From: Mucilaginibacter_A sp964236465
Lineage (GTDB): Bacteria; Bacteroidota; Bacteroidia; Sphingobacteriales; Sphingobacteriaceae
Assembly (NCBI GenBank): GCA_964236465.1
Contig: CAXSBZ010000057.1
Span: 1 to 15,796 of the forward strand
DNA: 15,796 nt
Reading direction: 5' to 3'
Position numbers and translations under genes: made by a program. The first letter of the stretch is position 1; every line of letters begins with the position of its first letter. The notes beneath the pieces are model-generated. The model saw nothing but the letters and a program-made list of their open reading frames with translations. It was not told the DNA's origin and made no database searches. This document shows, one piece after another, positions 1 to 6,710 of the stretch.

Positions 1-2
1 AA

Positions 3-464
3 TTTTATACTTTTTATCAGTTAAGGAAAAAAGGTATAAGTTCACAAATGATTAAAAAAGCTCACCAGCAAATAGCTAAAGAGTTAGATACGCCTTACCC
101 TTTTGCGAGAAATATCCATACTGATGGAAAAGCAATATGGTATGAATTTTTGGAAGATATTGTAAATGCTGATGGTAAGCAACAAATTTCTATCAAACCA
201 ATCTTACTTCCTTTTTTAACAAAAATAGAATTTAACAAAAACGATATTGCCGACAAATATTTTCCATTAGAAAACTCTAAAAAAGTAGTTGTTGACCCAA
301 AATATCAGTTCGGACAACCTACAATTACCGGCACCGGAATAAAAGTAGAAACGCTTATACAGTTATACAAAGGTGGTGAAAGCCAAAAAAATATTGCTAC
401 TTTATACAATTTAAAACCTGCCCAAGTAAAAGATGCTATTGCATATTATAAGCAATGTGCATAA
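3..464 (+). CDS. DUF433-domain antitoxin, VapB45-like (5' end outside window)
   Basis: Probable antitoxin of a type II toxin-antitoxin pair. The C-terminal part, from about VVVDPKYQFGQPTITGTGIK to the end, matches the DUF433 winged-helix pattern (known family: xPxIxGTRI..., then an amphipathic helix and a second helix with LxPAQVKDAIAYY). The first ATG is at 48, but the frame is open without a stop back to position 3. The upstream codons read LRKKGISSQ and continue into MIKKAHQQIAKEL...PFA, which is the helix-turn-helix layout seen in longer VapB45-type antitoxins. The gene therefore most likely starts to the left of the window, and 48 is an internal Met (inference). The stop codon overlaps the next gene's ATG (TAATG), so the two are translationally coupled. 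Antitoxins of this kind usually repress their own operon; that promoter is not in view. Confidence 0.75.
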   Translation, partial: FYTFYQLRKKGISSQMIKKAHQQIAKELDTPYPFARNIHTDGKAIWYEFLEDIVNADGKQQISIKPILLPFLTKIEFNKNDIADKYFPLENSKKVVVDPKYQFGQPTITGTGIKVETLIQLYKGGESQKNIATLYNLKPAQVKDAIAYYKQCA

Positions 465-871
465 TGGTACTACTATTTGATGAAAATGTCCCTCAAAAAA
501 TAGCAGAAGGTTTAGGTTTACTAGAGCTGGCTAATTATAAAAGTAAATACAAAGCAGAAGTAACTCATATTTCTGTTTTAGGTAAAGCAGGAATTGATGA
601 TGAAGATGTTATTAAATTAGCTGGCGAATTAAAAGCTACCATTGTAACTTTTGATGGTGATTTTAAACATAAAAAACACTATTACAGTTTATACAAAGAG
701 CACAACGTTGGTATTTTGCTCTTTAAATCATCAAAAAGTATCATTAACTACTGGGATAATGTTGTATTAATCGTTTCCAGATGGGAAGAATTAAAAGAAA
801 AAATAAGCAAAGCAAATAGGCCATTCGCGCTTGAACTTGGTAAAAATGGCATTCAAACGCTTAGCTTCTAA
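464..871 (+). CDS. VapC45-like PIN-domain toxin (putative RNase)
   Basis: Putative ribonuclease toxin paired with the DUF433 antitoxin. Seen: an N-terminal FDENVP strand with acidic D6/E7, a DDEDVIKLA helix with acidic residues 45-48, and VTFDGDF with D64 and D66. This spacing of acidic residues is that of PIN-like nucleases that bind Mg2+ or Mn2+, close to the PIN_10/DUF5615 group. Length is 135 aa, normal for the family. I chose the ATG at 464 because it overlaps the antitoxin stop (TAATG). An ATG at 455 is also in frame and would add three residues. The C-terminal helical tail (residues about 100-135) carries no motif I recognise. The gene ends 30 bp before the convergent flavoprotein gene. 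The family assignment is fairly firm; RNase activity is inferred. Confidence 0.75.
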   Translation: MVLLFDENVPQKIAEGLGLLELANYKSKYKAEVTHISVLGKAGIDDEDVIKLAGELKATIVTFDGDFKHKKHYYSLYKEHNVGILLFKSSKSIINYWDNVVLIVSRWEELKEKISKANRPFALELGKNGIQTLSF

Positions 872-900
872 GCACCGTATTCATTACAATATGGAGTATT

Positions 901-2004
901 TCACGCCAAAAACGTCAGCAAACTGTGCTGGCTCGCCGTGTGCAAATCCCGCCAAACGCGGTTGATTTCCGTATCCGGACTGGCGGCCTGCAATCCGCAA
1001 AAAGGATACAACTGATCGACCGTTTCACGCGCGGTTTTTGCTAATTCTCTGCTAATTTTGCTTACCTGCGCCAATGCTTCTTTTAGCATACTTTTTTCAT
1101 CATCCAATAAAAACCAGGACCGGTTCAAGGCAAAATAAAATTGATGCCGAAACCCTGTCAATTCCGCTTCCAACGTCTGGAAAGTATTTCTTAAAACGAT
1201 TTTTTGTTGGATGGAAAGTTTATCCCCGCCGGTCTTTTCCTGAAAAATCAGTTCCGCCAAATCTATAAAATGGATAGCCATACCTGAGAGATTGGCCGCC
1301 AAAGTTGCTTCTGCCAGTTGCAAAAACGGATAGCGGTACAAAGGCTCATCAACCAAAGCAAAATTCGGGTTGATGTTGAAACTCTGGTCCGCAGAAACCT
1401 CCAGATTTTTAATTTCGAATGCATCGCTGCCGGTTCCCATCATGCCGGTGTATTTCCAGGCCGAGATTAGCGTAACGTCTTTTGCCTCAATGATAAATGA
1501 TAAAATCAGTGGCTCGCCAGCTTCATTCAGCATAATTTCATCCGCTTTTTTTACGATACAATTGGCTGTAAAATGGGTGGCATGTTGCGCACCGCTGGCG
1601 TATTTCCAGCTTCCGTTCAATATAAAACCATCGCCCAAAACCGTAGCCGTTCCGTTGGATGCGCCGCTACCCGCGAGGCAAACTTTTGGATCTGCAAAAA
1701 TCGAGGATGCTTCTTTTATCGGCATAAAACCGGCAAACCAGCCCGCACCGCTGCAAAGCGTAATCACCCAACCCAAGCTGCCATCGGCCCAGGCCAAGCT
1801 TTCTTCCAGCTGCACCATATCCGGCAGGGATTTTTGCGTGCCGGAATACAATTCGGGAACCAGCAGTTTAAACCATTGCTGTTCATAAATCAGCTCCAAT
1901 TGTTTGGGTTGAAGCAAACCTGTCCGTTCTGCTTCGGCTGCGCCGGAACGGATGGTTTCGATCCATTCGGGTTGGAGAAGATCAGAAGGATGCTTGACTT
2001 GCAT
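901..2004 (-). CDS. acyl-CoA-dehydrogenase-fold flavoprotein (DszC/HsaA-like)
   Basis: A 367-aa protein of the acyl-CoA dehydrogenase superfamily. The order is an N-terminal helical domain (residues 1-100, with LAWADGSLGWV), a central beta domain (GSWKYASGAQHATHF, the position of the flavin-binding segment; WKYTGMMGTGSDAF) and a C-terminal helical domain ending NRVWRDLHTASQH. The R-x-W-R-D-L-x-T-A-x-x-H ending is typical of the Acyl-CoA_dh_2 branch, which includes reduced-flavin-dependent monooxygenases such as DszC, HsaA and HpaB-like oxygenases, as well as true dehydrogenases. The longer frame back to 2169 runs inside the permease gene. The ATG at 2004 lies one base after the permease stop (TGA-C-ATG), so it is the better start. 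Last gene of the TPP-riboswitch operon; its role in thiamin metabolism is unknown. No separate flavin reductase is visible nearby. The substrate cannot be told from sequence. Confidence 0.8.
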   Translation of the reverse strand: MQVKHPSDLLQPEWIETIRSGAAEAERTGLLQPKQLELIYEQQWFKLLVPELYSGTQKSLPDMVQLEESLAWADGSLGWVITLCSGAGWFAGFMPIKEASSIFADPKVCLAGSGASNGTATVLGDGFILNGSWKYASGAQHATHFTANCIVKKADEIMLNEAGEPLILSFIIEAKDVTLISAWKYTGMMGTGSDAFEIKNLEVSADQSFNINPNFALVDEPLYRYPFLQLAEATLAANLSGMAIHFIDLAELIFQEKTGGDKLSIQQKIVLRNTFQTLEAELTGFRHQFYFALNRSWFLLDDEKSMLKEALAQVSKISRELAKTARETVDQLYPFCGLQAASPDTEINRVWRDLHTASQHSLLTFLA

Positions 2005-2005
2005 G

Positions 2006-2641
2006 TCAGAGATTTGGTGCGAGGTGTGAAGTGCGGAGAGCATGCCGGTAAATCTTTTTCCAATCAAAATAACCAAAAATAGCCACGACAAAGAAGAAAA
2101 TAGTGAGCAGTGCAAACATAGGCAAGGCTTTGTAAAATAAAAGCGGGATGGCGAACAAGTTGGATACATTTAAAATAACCCAATTTTCTATTTTTCGCCG
2201 GGTGAGTAGCCAGGTGCCTGCCCAAGCGGTTGAAGAGACAAAGGAATCCCAAACGGGCACAGTTGAAGGCGTGAAATTTTTAAGCACTAAGTATAAAATC
2301 AGCCAGCCGCCAAAAGTGATGAGCAAGGTGATCAACCAATCTTTTTTACCGGAATAAGTGATCGGAACGGCTGGTTCATTTCGTTTTCTGATCCAGAAAT
2401 ACCAGCCGTAAATACTCATCACGATGTAATAAATGTTGAGCAAAGTTTCGGCATAAAGCTTTGCTTCCAACAGCAAAACGATGGAAAGTGCGGTGCCGAT
2501 CAAGCCCGCAGGATACAGTAAAACGTTGTTTTTTTTCGCCAGCAGAACCTCGGCCACGCCAAAAAACACGGCCAGCCATTGCAGCCAGCCGGTTTCGCGG
2601 ATTTGCTCGATTAGCAGTTGTAGTCCGTTGTGCAGGTTCAT
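2006..2641 (-). CDS. pnuC: PnuC-family vitamin permease, probably thiamin (PnuT-like)
   Basis: Inner-membrane permease of the PnuC family (211 aa; family members are about 180-250 aa). There are about seven hydrophobic segments, at roughly residues 20-35, 40-58, 67-84, 102-120, 135-146, 153-170 and 173-192. Family-type signatures are IYGWYFW (77-83) and IENWVILNVSN (151-161). PnuC proteins facilitate diffusion of an unphosphorylated vitamin that is then trapped by phosphorylation. Members under TPP-riboswitch control behind a TonB receptor are predicted thiamin transporters (often called PnuT). Here the upstream riboswitch and receptor support thiamin rather than nicotinamide riboside (inference from context). 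A thiamin pyrophosphokinase gene, which often accompanies pnuT in Bacteroidota, is not present in the window. The gap to the zinc-ribbon gene is 13 bp, and its stop nearly touches the flavoprotein start. Confidence 0.85.
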   Translation of the reverse strand: MNLHNGLQLLIEQIRETGWLQWLAVFFGVAEVLLAKKNNVLLYPAGLIGTALSIVLLLEAKLYAETLLNIYYIVMSIYGWYFWIRKRNEPAVPITYSGKKDWLITLLITFGGWLILYLVLKNFTPSTVPVWDSFVSSTAWAGTWLLTRRKIENWVILNVSNLFAIPLLFYKALPMFALLTIFFFVVAIFGYFDWKKIYRHALRTSHLAPNL

Positions 2642-2654
2642 GAATTTATATTGT

Positions 2655-2852
2655 TCATCTTAAAAAAGTATGGACATAAGCGCATTTGGAGCAGATGAAA
2701 TTGTTGGTAAGCTGCAAATTAAAAATCGAACGGAAAGGACTATTTAAATAGGAACGCTTACGATAAAAGTTTTTACTGCCGCAAAAGAAGCATTGCAAAA
2801 TTTTACCATCAATTTCATAATTTGCCGGAGTTTCTCTGCTGAATAAACCCAT
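2655..2852 (-). CDS. small zinc-ribbon protein
   Basis: A 65-aa protein with two Cys pairs: C21-x2-C24 followed by G, and C54-x2-C57. The intervening stretch is basic (FYRKRSYLNSPFRS) and the C-terminus is short (AYVHTFLR). The two knuckles about 30 residues apart suggest a single-zinc ribbon. No catalytic motif is seen. It sits between the TonB receptor (63 bp upstream) and the permease (13 bp downstream) in the same direction, so it should be transcribed with the riboswitch operon. Similar short ribbons ending in xCxxCGYxHxFL occur as stand-alone proteins in many bacteria without a known role. It could bind nucleic acid or just be a structural zinc protein. The ORF is credible because of the paired cysteines and tight operon packing. 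Confidence 0.65.
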   Translation of the reverse strand: MGLFSRETPANYEIDGKILQCFFCGSKNFYRKRSYLNSPFRSIFNLQLTNNFICSKCAYVHTFLR

Positions 2853-2915
2853 ATTTTTTAAATTGATATAATTAGAAATACTGTTTTTAGCACTTAAAAA
2901 TTGGTATCGATTAAC

Positions 2916-5306
2916 CTAAAACCGCAAACTCAGCGCAGCCAGAAAATTGCGGGTGGCCTGCGGAAAATAATAGTTATAATTCATCACTTTTCCGCCTTCA
3001 ATATCCGGATACGTGGCACCATTTGGTTCGTACAATTCGCTAAAAATATTATTGATGAGGAAAGAAACACCAATATTCTTAACCGCTTTTGTGTTGAAAT
3101 TGTAGCGCAACCGGATGTTATTCACAAAAAAAGCATCCAGTTTTCGCGTATCGTTAGAAGTATTATCCAGATACTGCTTGCTTACATATTTGCTGATTAA
3201 AGCAATTTCCCCGCCTTTTATCGGCACAAAACCCAATTCACTTGATCCTACAAAATCCGGTGAAAAAGCAATATTGGTTTTTTGGTATTGCGTTAAAACG
3301 TTCTGATCGTTATCGTAATTATACAAATACTGTTGGAAGTTTTTTACTTTATTGGTGCTTAAAGCGGCAGTAATATTCCAGTAAAGCGGTTGCGCGATTT
3401 GTACACGCCCATCCAGTTCCAAACCGGCGCGGTAGCTGTTTTTTACGTTGCTACGGATGGCTGCGCCAACATCATTCAGGCTTCCGGTAAGCACTAACTG
3501 GTTATCATACAGCATATAAAAGCCGTTAATCCCGCCTGAAAAAATGCCTTGTTGTGTGCGATAGCCCGCTTCAAAATCATATAAAGTTTCTGCTTTCGGG
3601 CGGCTTTCGGGTGTAGAATTGGTGTAGTCATCGCGGTTCGGCTCCCGGTTTCCTACGGCAAAAGAAGCATACAGATTATTTTGCGGATCGATCTGATAAC
3701 TCAAACCCAGTTTTGGATTGAAAAAATTGAGATCAACCGCCTGCTGCACATTGTTCAAATTGCGGTCAAAACCTAGAAACGAATAATAAATGTGCCGGTA
3801 TTGTAAATCAGCATAGATATTTAAACGATCCAGCTGATAGTTTGCTTTTGCAAAAATATTGAAGTCGGATTTGAAAGCATTATCCCTCGAATATTCGTAA
3901 TCCGGCTTGATGTTGGTGCTTTGCTGCGTCCACTCCAGCCGGTTGTAATGCTGCCCGCGATACTCATTGTAAGCACCACCCACAGTAAAGTTCAAGTTCT
4001 TTTGTGCCTGATAATTCAGGTTGTACGTAATGCCGTAAAAATCATTGTTGAGCCAAAGTCGGCGTGTCAAATCCGTTGTTTTGATCGTATCCGTACCATA
4101 AATTACCGGCTGCAAACCATAATTAACTACATTGGCCGCCGTTTTATATTCTTCGTAATAACCGCTGCCTTTGGTGTAATGCAGTGCGCCGTTGAAGGAA
4201 AGTTTATCCGAAATTTTTTGGTTAAACAGCAGCTGGTAATGGTTCTGGATGTAATTATCCGTTTGATTAGGGTAATATGTGCCGTCCGGCTCCAAACCCA
4301 GATCATTGTAACGGCGGTTTCCACTGAGCAAAGCTTCTTCCGGAATTCCGTTCCAAGCCTGATGCGTGACTTCCGATCCCGAAAAAACGTTCAGCCGGAC
4401 AATCGTATTTTTATTGTAATAAGCACCGGTGAGAAAGTAGGATTTCAGATCGGAAGCCGAACGGTTGATGTAACCATTTGATTTGATACGCGATAACCTT
4501 CCATCAAACGTAAAATGATCACCAATCAAACCAGAACCCAAGCTGACCGTATTTTTTACCGTACCATAAGAACCGGCAGAATTATCCAGCTGTGCATAAG
4601 CCGTATCCTGGCGCGTAGTGGTTTGCACGTTGATGCTGGCACCAAAAGCACCTGCCCCGTTGGTAGATGTGCCTACGCCGCGCTGAATTTGGATGTTATC
4701 TATCGAAGAAGCAAAATCCGGCAAATCCACAAAATAACTTCCCTGGCTTTCAGAATCGTTTAAAGGGATACCGTTGACAGTTAGGTTAATACGTGTGCCA
4801 TCCGAACCACGGATCCGTATTCCGGTATAACCCACGCCTGCGCCGGCATCCGAAGTCACGACTGCCGAAGGCGTTTGGTTGAGCAGAAAAGGCAGATCCT
4901 GGCCCAAATTATTTTTAGCCAGTTCTTTTTTGCTGAGGTTGGTGTAGGTAAAGCCCGAGTTTTGGCCGGTTCGGGTTGCTCTTACAAACACTTCATCCGC
5001 CTGGAGCGTGCTTCTTTTAAGGGTAAAATTTTGGGATTGATCAGCGTTTAAGATTACAGTTTCGCGCATTTGCTGGTAGCCGATGTAACTGATAATCAGG
5101 CTGTAAGTTCCGGCTTTCAAATTGCGAAAACGGAAAATTCCATCGGCATCCGATACTGTTTTTATCGATGTTTTTTCAATGCTGATACTGGCGCCGGACA
5201 AAGTTTCGCCGGTTTGTGCATCAGTAATTTTCCCCGACAGGGAAAACTGAGCCGCAGCTAAAAAAGGCAGCAACAGGGCTGTGAAAGCCAGTAATAATTT
5301 TTTCAA
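2916..5306 (-). CDS. TonB-dependent outer-membrane receptor, probably for thiamin
   Basis: Outer-membrane active-transport receptor (796 aa). Seen: a signal peptide ending AAAQ at residues 17-20; a CarboxypepD_reg-like beta-sandwich at about 22-105 (GKITDAQTGETLSGASISIE, then DADGIFRFRNLKAGTYSLIISYIGY); a plug domain at about 115-230 with GYTGIRIRGSDGTRINLTVNG and VDLPDFASSIDNIQIQRGVGTS; and a long beta-barrel ending in an aromatic residue (LAALSLRF). The CarboxypepD_reg domain in front of the plug is typical of Bacteroidota receptors. It is the first gene after a TPP riboswitch and is followed by a PnuC-type permease. Such receptors are predicted to import thiamin or its phosphates or precursors (known comparative-genomics association; substrate here inferred). 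No SusD-like partner follows, which fits a small-vitamin receptor rather than a glycan system. Confidence 0.92.
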   Translation of the reverse strand: MKKLLLAFTALLLPFLAAAQFSLSGKITDAQTGETLSGASISIEKTSIKTVSDADGIFRFRNLKAGTYSLIISYIGYQQMRETVILNADQSQNFTLKRSTLQADEVFVRATRTGQNSGFTYTNLSKKELAKNNLGQDLPFLLNQTPSAVVTSDAGAGVGYTGIRIRGSDGTRINLTVNGIPLNDSESQGSYFVDLPDFASSIDNIQIQRGVGTSTNGAGAFGASINVQTTTRQDTAYAQLDNSAGSYGTVKNTVSLGSGLIGDHFTFDGRLSRIKSNGYINRSASDLKSYFLTGAYYNKNTIVRLNVFSGSEVTHQAWNGIPEEALLSGNRRYNDLGLEPDGTYYPNQTDNYIQNHYQLLFNQKISDKLSFNGALHYTKGSGYYEEYKTAANVVNYGLQPVIYGTDTIKTTDLTRRLWLNNDFYGITYNLNYQAQKNLNFTVGGAYNEYRGQHYNRLEWTQQSTNIKPDYEYSRDNAFKSDFNIFAKANYQLDRLNIYADLQYRHIYYSFLGFDRNLNNVQQAVDLNFFNPKLGLSYQIDPQNNLYASFAVGNREPNRDDYTNSTPESRPKAETLYDFEAGYRTQQGIFSGGINGFYMLYDNQLVLTGSLNDVGAAIRSNVKNSYRAGLELDGRVQIAQPLYWNITAALSTNKVKNFQQYLYNYDNDQNVLTQYQKTNIAFSPDFVGSSELGFVPIKGGEIALISKYVSKQYLDNTSNDTRKLDAFFVNNIRLRYNFNTKAVKNIGVSFLINNIFSELYEPNGATYPDIEGGKVMNYNYYFPQATRNFLAALSLRF

Positions 5307-5373
5307 AATGTTTTAAATTTGTAGTTAAACCATCTGCCCGCCAGGGCGAACGTGCAGTACACTTAACTTTTTA

Positions 5374-5579
5374 CCTCTCCCTACGCCGGCATTACCCGGA
5401 TCAGGTGCGAGAAGCGAACAGCTTTCGGCTTTTAGCAGTCAGCTTTCAGCCGAAGCTGATGTCTGATTGCTGGCGGCTACTGGCTATCAGCTTCTCTGGG
5501 TTTGATCTCAGCCTGTTTTTCAGTTGGTAGTTTACAATCTAAAGTTTGTAAAACTATTACCAAGCAAGGCACCCCTTGA
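5374..5579 (-). promoter_or_regulatory. TPP riboswitch (THI element) with enlarged P3 and inserted hairpin
   Basis: On the minus strand the conserved THI blocks occur in order: GGGGTGC (5575-5569, P2 5' strand), CTGAGATCAAACCC (5511-5498, J3-2 and P2 3' strand), ACCTGATCC (5406-5398), CCGGGTAATGCCGG (5399-5386, the pyrophosphate-side P5 stem-loop) and GCGTAGGGA (P4 3' side and the end of the core). TCTC and GAGA outside these can form P1. These elements bind thiamin pyrophosphate and turn expression down when it is plentiful. P3 is enlarged: the stretch 5524-5563 forms a long imperfect hairpin. The J2-4 linker, usually only a few nucleotides, is 91 nt here (5407-5497). The leader continues about 67 nt to the receptor start. 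I see no T-tract terminator there, so the expression platform is unclear. Confidence 0.9.
5407..5497 (-). repeat. self-complementary insert inside the TPP aptamer
   Basis: This stretch sits between the P2 3' strand and the P4 5' strand of the riboswitch. Its ends pair perfectly: GAGAAGC at 5409-5415 with GCTTCTC at 5490-5496. Inside, CAGCTTTCGGCT (5419-5430) pairs with AGCCGAAGCTG (5448-5458) with one bulge. It is built from reiterated AGC, GCT and GGCT steps, like the palindromic repeat tracts dispersed in many Bacteroidota genomes (recalled, not searched). It appears to be a repeat that entered a tolerant position of the aptamer and extends outward as an extra helix. Only this copy is in the window. 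Confidence 0.6.
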
Positions 5580-5588
5580 GAATTTGGG

Positions 5589-5619
5589 CAAAGATAGGTT
5601 TCTGATTTATATCTGCTAA
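5589..5619 (-). promoter_or_regulatory. promoter of the riboswitch operon
   Basis: On the minus strand TATCTTTG (5596-5589) matches the Bacteroidota -7 box TAnnTTTG exactly. TTAG (5619-5616) lies 19 nt upstream, the usual spacing for a TTTG -33 box (3 of 4 bases match). The start site would fall near 5583, just ahead of the riboswitch P1 strand at 5579, which is where it should be. Confidence 0.6.
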
Positions 5620-5694
5620 TGCTATTTTCAGATTGAACAGATTTTTTGTTGATAAAAGAAGTATTGGTTTTTGATTCAAAAAAGTTTGCTTTAA

Positions 5695-5750
5695 CTTGAA
5701 GTTGCATTTTGCGACTTCAAGATATCTTAATTCTGATTTTTGTACTTTTG
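5695..5750 (+). promoter_or_regulatory. inverted-repeat operator and -7 box of the second TA pair
   Basis: CTTGAAGTTGCA (5695-5706) and TGCGACTTCAAG (5710-5721) form a 12-bp inverted repeat with one mismatch and a 3-nt spacer. TACTTTTG (5743-5750) matches the TAnnTTTG -7 box. No TTTG lies at the right place for a -33 box; instead the palindrome covers roughly -50 to -25. The start site would be about 8 nt before the antitoxin ATG at 5765. The layout suits autoregulation by the antitoxin-toxin complex (inference). Confidence 0.45.
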
Positions 5751-5764
5751 ATAAAGCAATAACC

Positions 5765-5998
5765 ATGGATATTCAATTAAAAGAAAAACTGATCGCCAAA
5801 ATTGGCAGCACCAATGATGATGAACTTTTGCGCCAACTTTTGCGTGTATTAGATATTGAATCAAAAACTGAGGAGTTGTATTTTTTAAATAAGGCTGAGG
5901 AAATAGCTGTAAAAGAAGGCATTGCACAATTGGATCAAGGCAAGTTTCTATCAAATGAAGAAGCAAATAAGCAAGCCCAACAATGCCTAAAGAAATAA
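5765..5998 (+). CDS. antitoxin of a RelE/ParE-type pair
   Basis: A 77-aa, mostly helical, charged protein (MDIQLKEKLIAKI at the start; LDQGKFLSNEEANKQAQQCLKK at the end). The C-terminal EGIAQLDQGKFLSNEEA segment is the pattern seen in small antitoxins that precede ParE/RelE toxins, where a DNA-binding or dimerising helical part is followed by a toxin-binding tail. I use the ATG at 5765 because it follows the -7 box at a plausible distance. The in-frame ATG at 5696 would place the start inside the palindrome. The gene overlaps the toxin start by 16 bp, a common arrangement that keeps antitoxin production ahead of toxin. Confidence 0.65.
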   Translation: MDIQLKEKLIAKIGSTNDDELLRQLLRVLDIESKTEELYFLNKAEEIAVKEGIAQLDQGKFLSNEEANKQAQQCLKK

Positions 5999-6276
5999 GG
6001 TGGTCTATAAGGGCTAATCAAGACCGGATTGAAATTTTAGAATATTGGATCAAACGAAATCAATCAAATACTTACAGCATTAAACTTGCGCTTTTGTTTG
6101 AAGAAAATATCGAATTGTTATCTCAAATTCCAACGATTGGAAAACCAACAAATCTACCGGATGTCAGGGTAAAAGTAGTTCGCGATTATTTAATCTTCTA
6201 TCGAATTATGGAAGAACTTTTGGAAATTATTGCAATTTGGGATAGCCGAAGAAACCCTAAAAAGCTTGAATTGTAG
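5983..6276 (+). CDS. RelE/ParE-family toxin
   Basis: A 97-aa protein with the RelE/ParE fold pattern. It has an N-terminal strand IRWSIRANQDRIEILEYWI, a helix with LLFEENIELLSQIPTIGKPT (the family's P-x-x-G-x-x region), DVRVKVVRDYLIFYRI (the typical R-x-x-x-x-x-YxIxYR strand) and the C-terminal IIAIWDSRRNPKKL (the I-x-x-I-x-D-x-R-x-x-P strand). This last block is typical of active-family members, which either cleave mRNA on ribosomes (RelE) or poison gyrase (ParE). Sequence alone does not decide which. It overlaps the upstream antitoxin and has nothing downstream in the operon. Confidence 0.85.
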   Translation: MPKEIRWSIRANQDRIEILEYWIKRNQSNTYSIKLALLFEENIELLSQIPTIGKPTNLPDVRVKVVRDYLIFYRIMEELLEIIAIWDSRRNPKKLEL

Positions 6277-6607
6277 TTTACCATTTTAAAGAACTGCTTC
6301 TGGTGTATAGACTTCTGCTGGTTCTTTTAGCAAGGGATTTTTACTCTCAAAATTAAAACTGGCATGCTTCTTTTATCACTCAAAAATCAGTAATGCCTCA
6401 TTTCAACCTCAAACTTTTCTACCCTAAAAACAGCACTCAACAATATAAGATATAAGTAAAAAATAAAATTTTAAACTAATTTTATGCCGATAAAAGAAGC
6501 ATCTGCTTTGTCATCCCAACTGCAGGGAGAGATCTTCATCAACAAATAAAAGTCATAGCGCTTGGAAGAAGATTTCTCCCTTCGGTCGAAATGACAAAAC
6601 AACAAAC
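6277..6607. other. intergenic stretch with two 14-mer copies and one palindromic repeat
   Basis: No credible gene. It holds one exact 14-mer copy on the plus strand (6364-6377), one on the minus strand (6489-6502), and the 86-bp palindromic repeat at 6510-6595, directly before the tRNA gene. The rest is AT-rich without a clear signal. Confidence 0.6.
6510..6595. repeat. palindromic intergenic repeat, GTCAT...ATGAC
   Basis: Ends are GTCAT and ATGAC. Inside, GGGAGAGATCTTC (6525-6537) pairs with GAAGATTTCTCCC (6568-6580) with one mismatch. The right arm TTTCTCCCTTCGGTCGAAAT is a sequence I recall as a frequent dispersed palindrome in Bacteroidota genomes (not searched). It has no coding capacity and may act as a folded 3' or 5' boundary element. 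Confidence 0.6.
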
Positions 6608-6680
6608 GCCGACGTAGCTCAGCTGGTAGAGCAACTCATTCGTAATGAGTAGGTCGCAGGTTCGATTCCCGTCGTCGGCT
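6608..6680 (+). tRNA. tRNA-Thr (anticodon CGT)
   Basis: A full cloverleaf is readable. The acceptor stem is GCCGACG paired with CGTCGGC, with T as discriminator base. The D arm contains GCTCAGCTGGTAGAGC. The anticodon stem is ACTCA/TGAGT with loop TTCGTAA, anticodon CGT, reading ACG threonine codons. The T arm contains GGTTCGATTCC. The CCA end is not encoded (CATCA follows). No second tRNA is adjacent. Confidence 0.95.
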
Positions 6681-6710
6681 CATCATCAATTTTTACCTCA
6701 ACCAACCAAA

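Noticed and set aside
2005..2169. N-terminal extension of the flavoprotein (reading MYPTCSPSRF...)
   Set aside because: It lies wholly within the permease gene in another frame and looks like a shadow; the ATG at 2004 fits family length and operon spacing.
5321..5352. Hairpin ATCTGCCCGCCAGGGCGAACG as the riboswitch terminator
   Set aside because: The stem is short (GCCC/GGGC) and no T-tract follows on the minus strand, so I did not call it an expression platform.
5477..5766. Two minus-strand open frames in the riboswitch leader
   Set aside because: They cover the promoter, P3 and the insert of the riboswitch, so they are chance frames in structured RNA.
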